Assembly (NCBI RefSeq): GCF_005503015.1
Contig: NZ_SCOL01000001.1
Coordinates: 1,116,001-1,180,000, forward strand
Direction of reading: 5' to 3'
Origin: Bacillus sp. E(2018)
GTDB lineage: Bacteria > Bacillota > Bacilli > Bacillales > Fictibacillaceae
DNA: 64,000 nt
The notes below the pieces were generated by a model. That model was given only the letters and a program-made list of their open reading frames with translations, was not told the DNA's origin and searched no databases. Position 1 is the stretch's first letter. Each line of letters starts with the position of its first letter. A program made the position numbers and the translations under genes. Positions 63,911 to 64,000 of the stretch are shown piece after piece.

Positions 63911-64000
63911 ATGAAAAAAAGATATATCATCTCCTTGTTTGTTTTGCTGTTGGTCTCAAGTGCAGTCGGGTGGTACTACTATCCACAATATAAAATAGCC
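63911..64000 (+). CDS. Start of a membrane-anchored or secreted protein (cut by window edge)
   Basis: Thirty codons are visible from the ATG at 63911, with ACAGGAGGAT 8 bases ahead. The N-terminus MKKRYIISLFVLLLVSSAVG is a signal peptide or signal anchor, followed by WYYYPQYK. No further assignment is possible. Confidence 0.55.
   Translation, partial: MKKRYIISLFVLLLVSSAVGWYYYPQYKIA

Overview
The window looks like chromosomal DNA of a Gram-positive, low-GC, endospore-forming-type Bacillaceae (Bacillus/Fictibacillus-like). The evidence is an AT-rich genome, AGGAGG ribosome sites, GTG/TTG starts, Rho-independent terminators after many genes, T-box and TPP leaders, a Zur box of Bacillus consensus, and gene sets close to B. 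subtilis (gltAB/gltC, ykoEDC/tenA, odhAB, ppaC, zagA, yczE). Genus is an inference. I saw no rRNA, tRNA, CRISPR, prophage or intact insertion sequence. Both edges cut a gene.

Layout. 1-10.5 kb: small accessory and membrane genes: a cut permease, an AlaX editing enzyme, a MerR-TipAS drug-sensing regulator with its own 19-bp-spacer promoter, an AAC(6')-like acetyltransferase, YczE and AbrB-type membrane proteins, a YbaK-type deacylase, a repeat protein of the DUF6944 type, a lipase-like hydrolase and two YjdF-like membrane proteins. 10.5-14.3 kb: tenA-ykoE-ykoD-ykoC, thiamine salvage and ECF uptake under a TPP riboswitch. 14.4-22.6 kb: ppaC, then glutamate synthase gltAB divergent from its activator gltC. 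22.6-28.3 kb: a formate dehydrogenase operon (fdhF, DUF1641, OFA-family transporter) and a HEPN-CBS protein. 28.4-38.0 kb: Zur-controlled zinc GTPase zagA, a GNAT-like protein, an M24 peptidase, a SpoVB-like flippase, a TspO-type protein and a heterodimeric ABC exporter. 38.2-43.3 kb: a Rieske oxidoreductase, a non-coding structured repeat, an ABC-F protein behind a leader ORF plus attenuator, and a CBS protein. 43.3-49.7 kb: aromatic amino-acid genes: aroC-aroB-tyrA-aroA behind a T-box, opposite the DAHP synthase gene. 49.7-56.7 kb: small genes, a NERD protein and odhAB. 56.9-64 kb: rarD, argS behind its own T-box, a MATE pump, msrAB, a DMT transporter and a cut gene.

Regulation is unusually readable here: a TPP riboswitch, two T-boxes whose apparent specifier codons (UAC and CGC) sit in the same register, a Zur box, a MerR-type promoter, a GltC dyad, and an attenuator with a 40-codon upstream ORF before the ABC-F gene. 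The best candidates for something not described are that ABC-F leader, a possible internal start producing a free TipAS domain, a phased array of ATTAAG repeats next to a 14-bp palindrome before a NERD gene, and a 254-bp inverted-repeat-ended element. Most of the rest is ordinary core genome.
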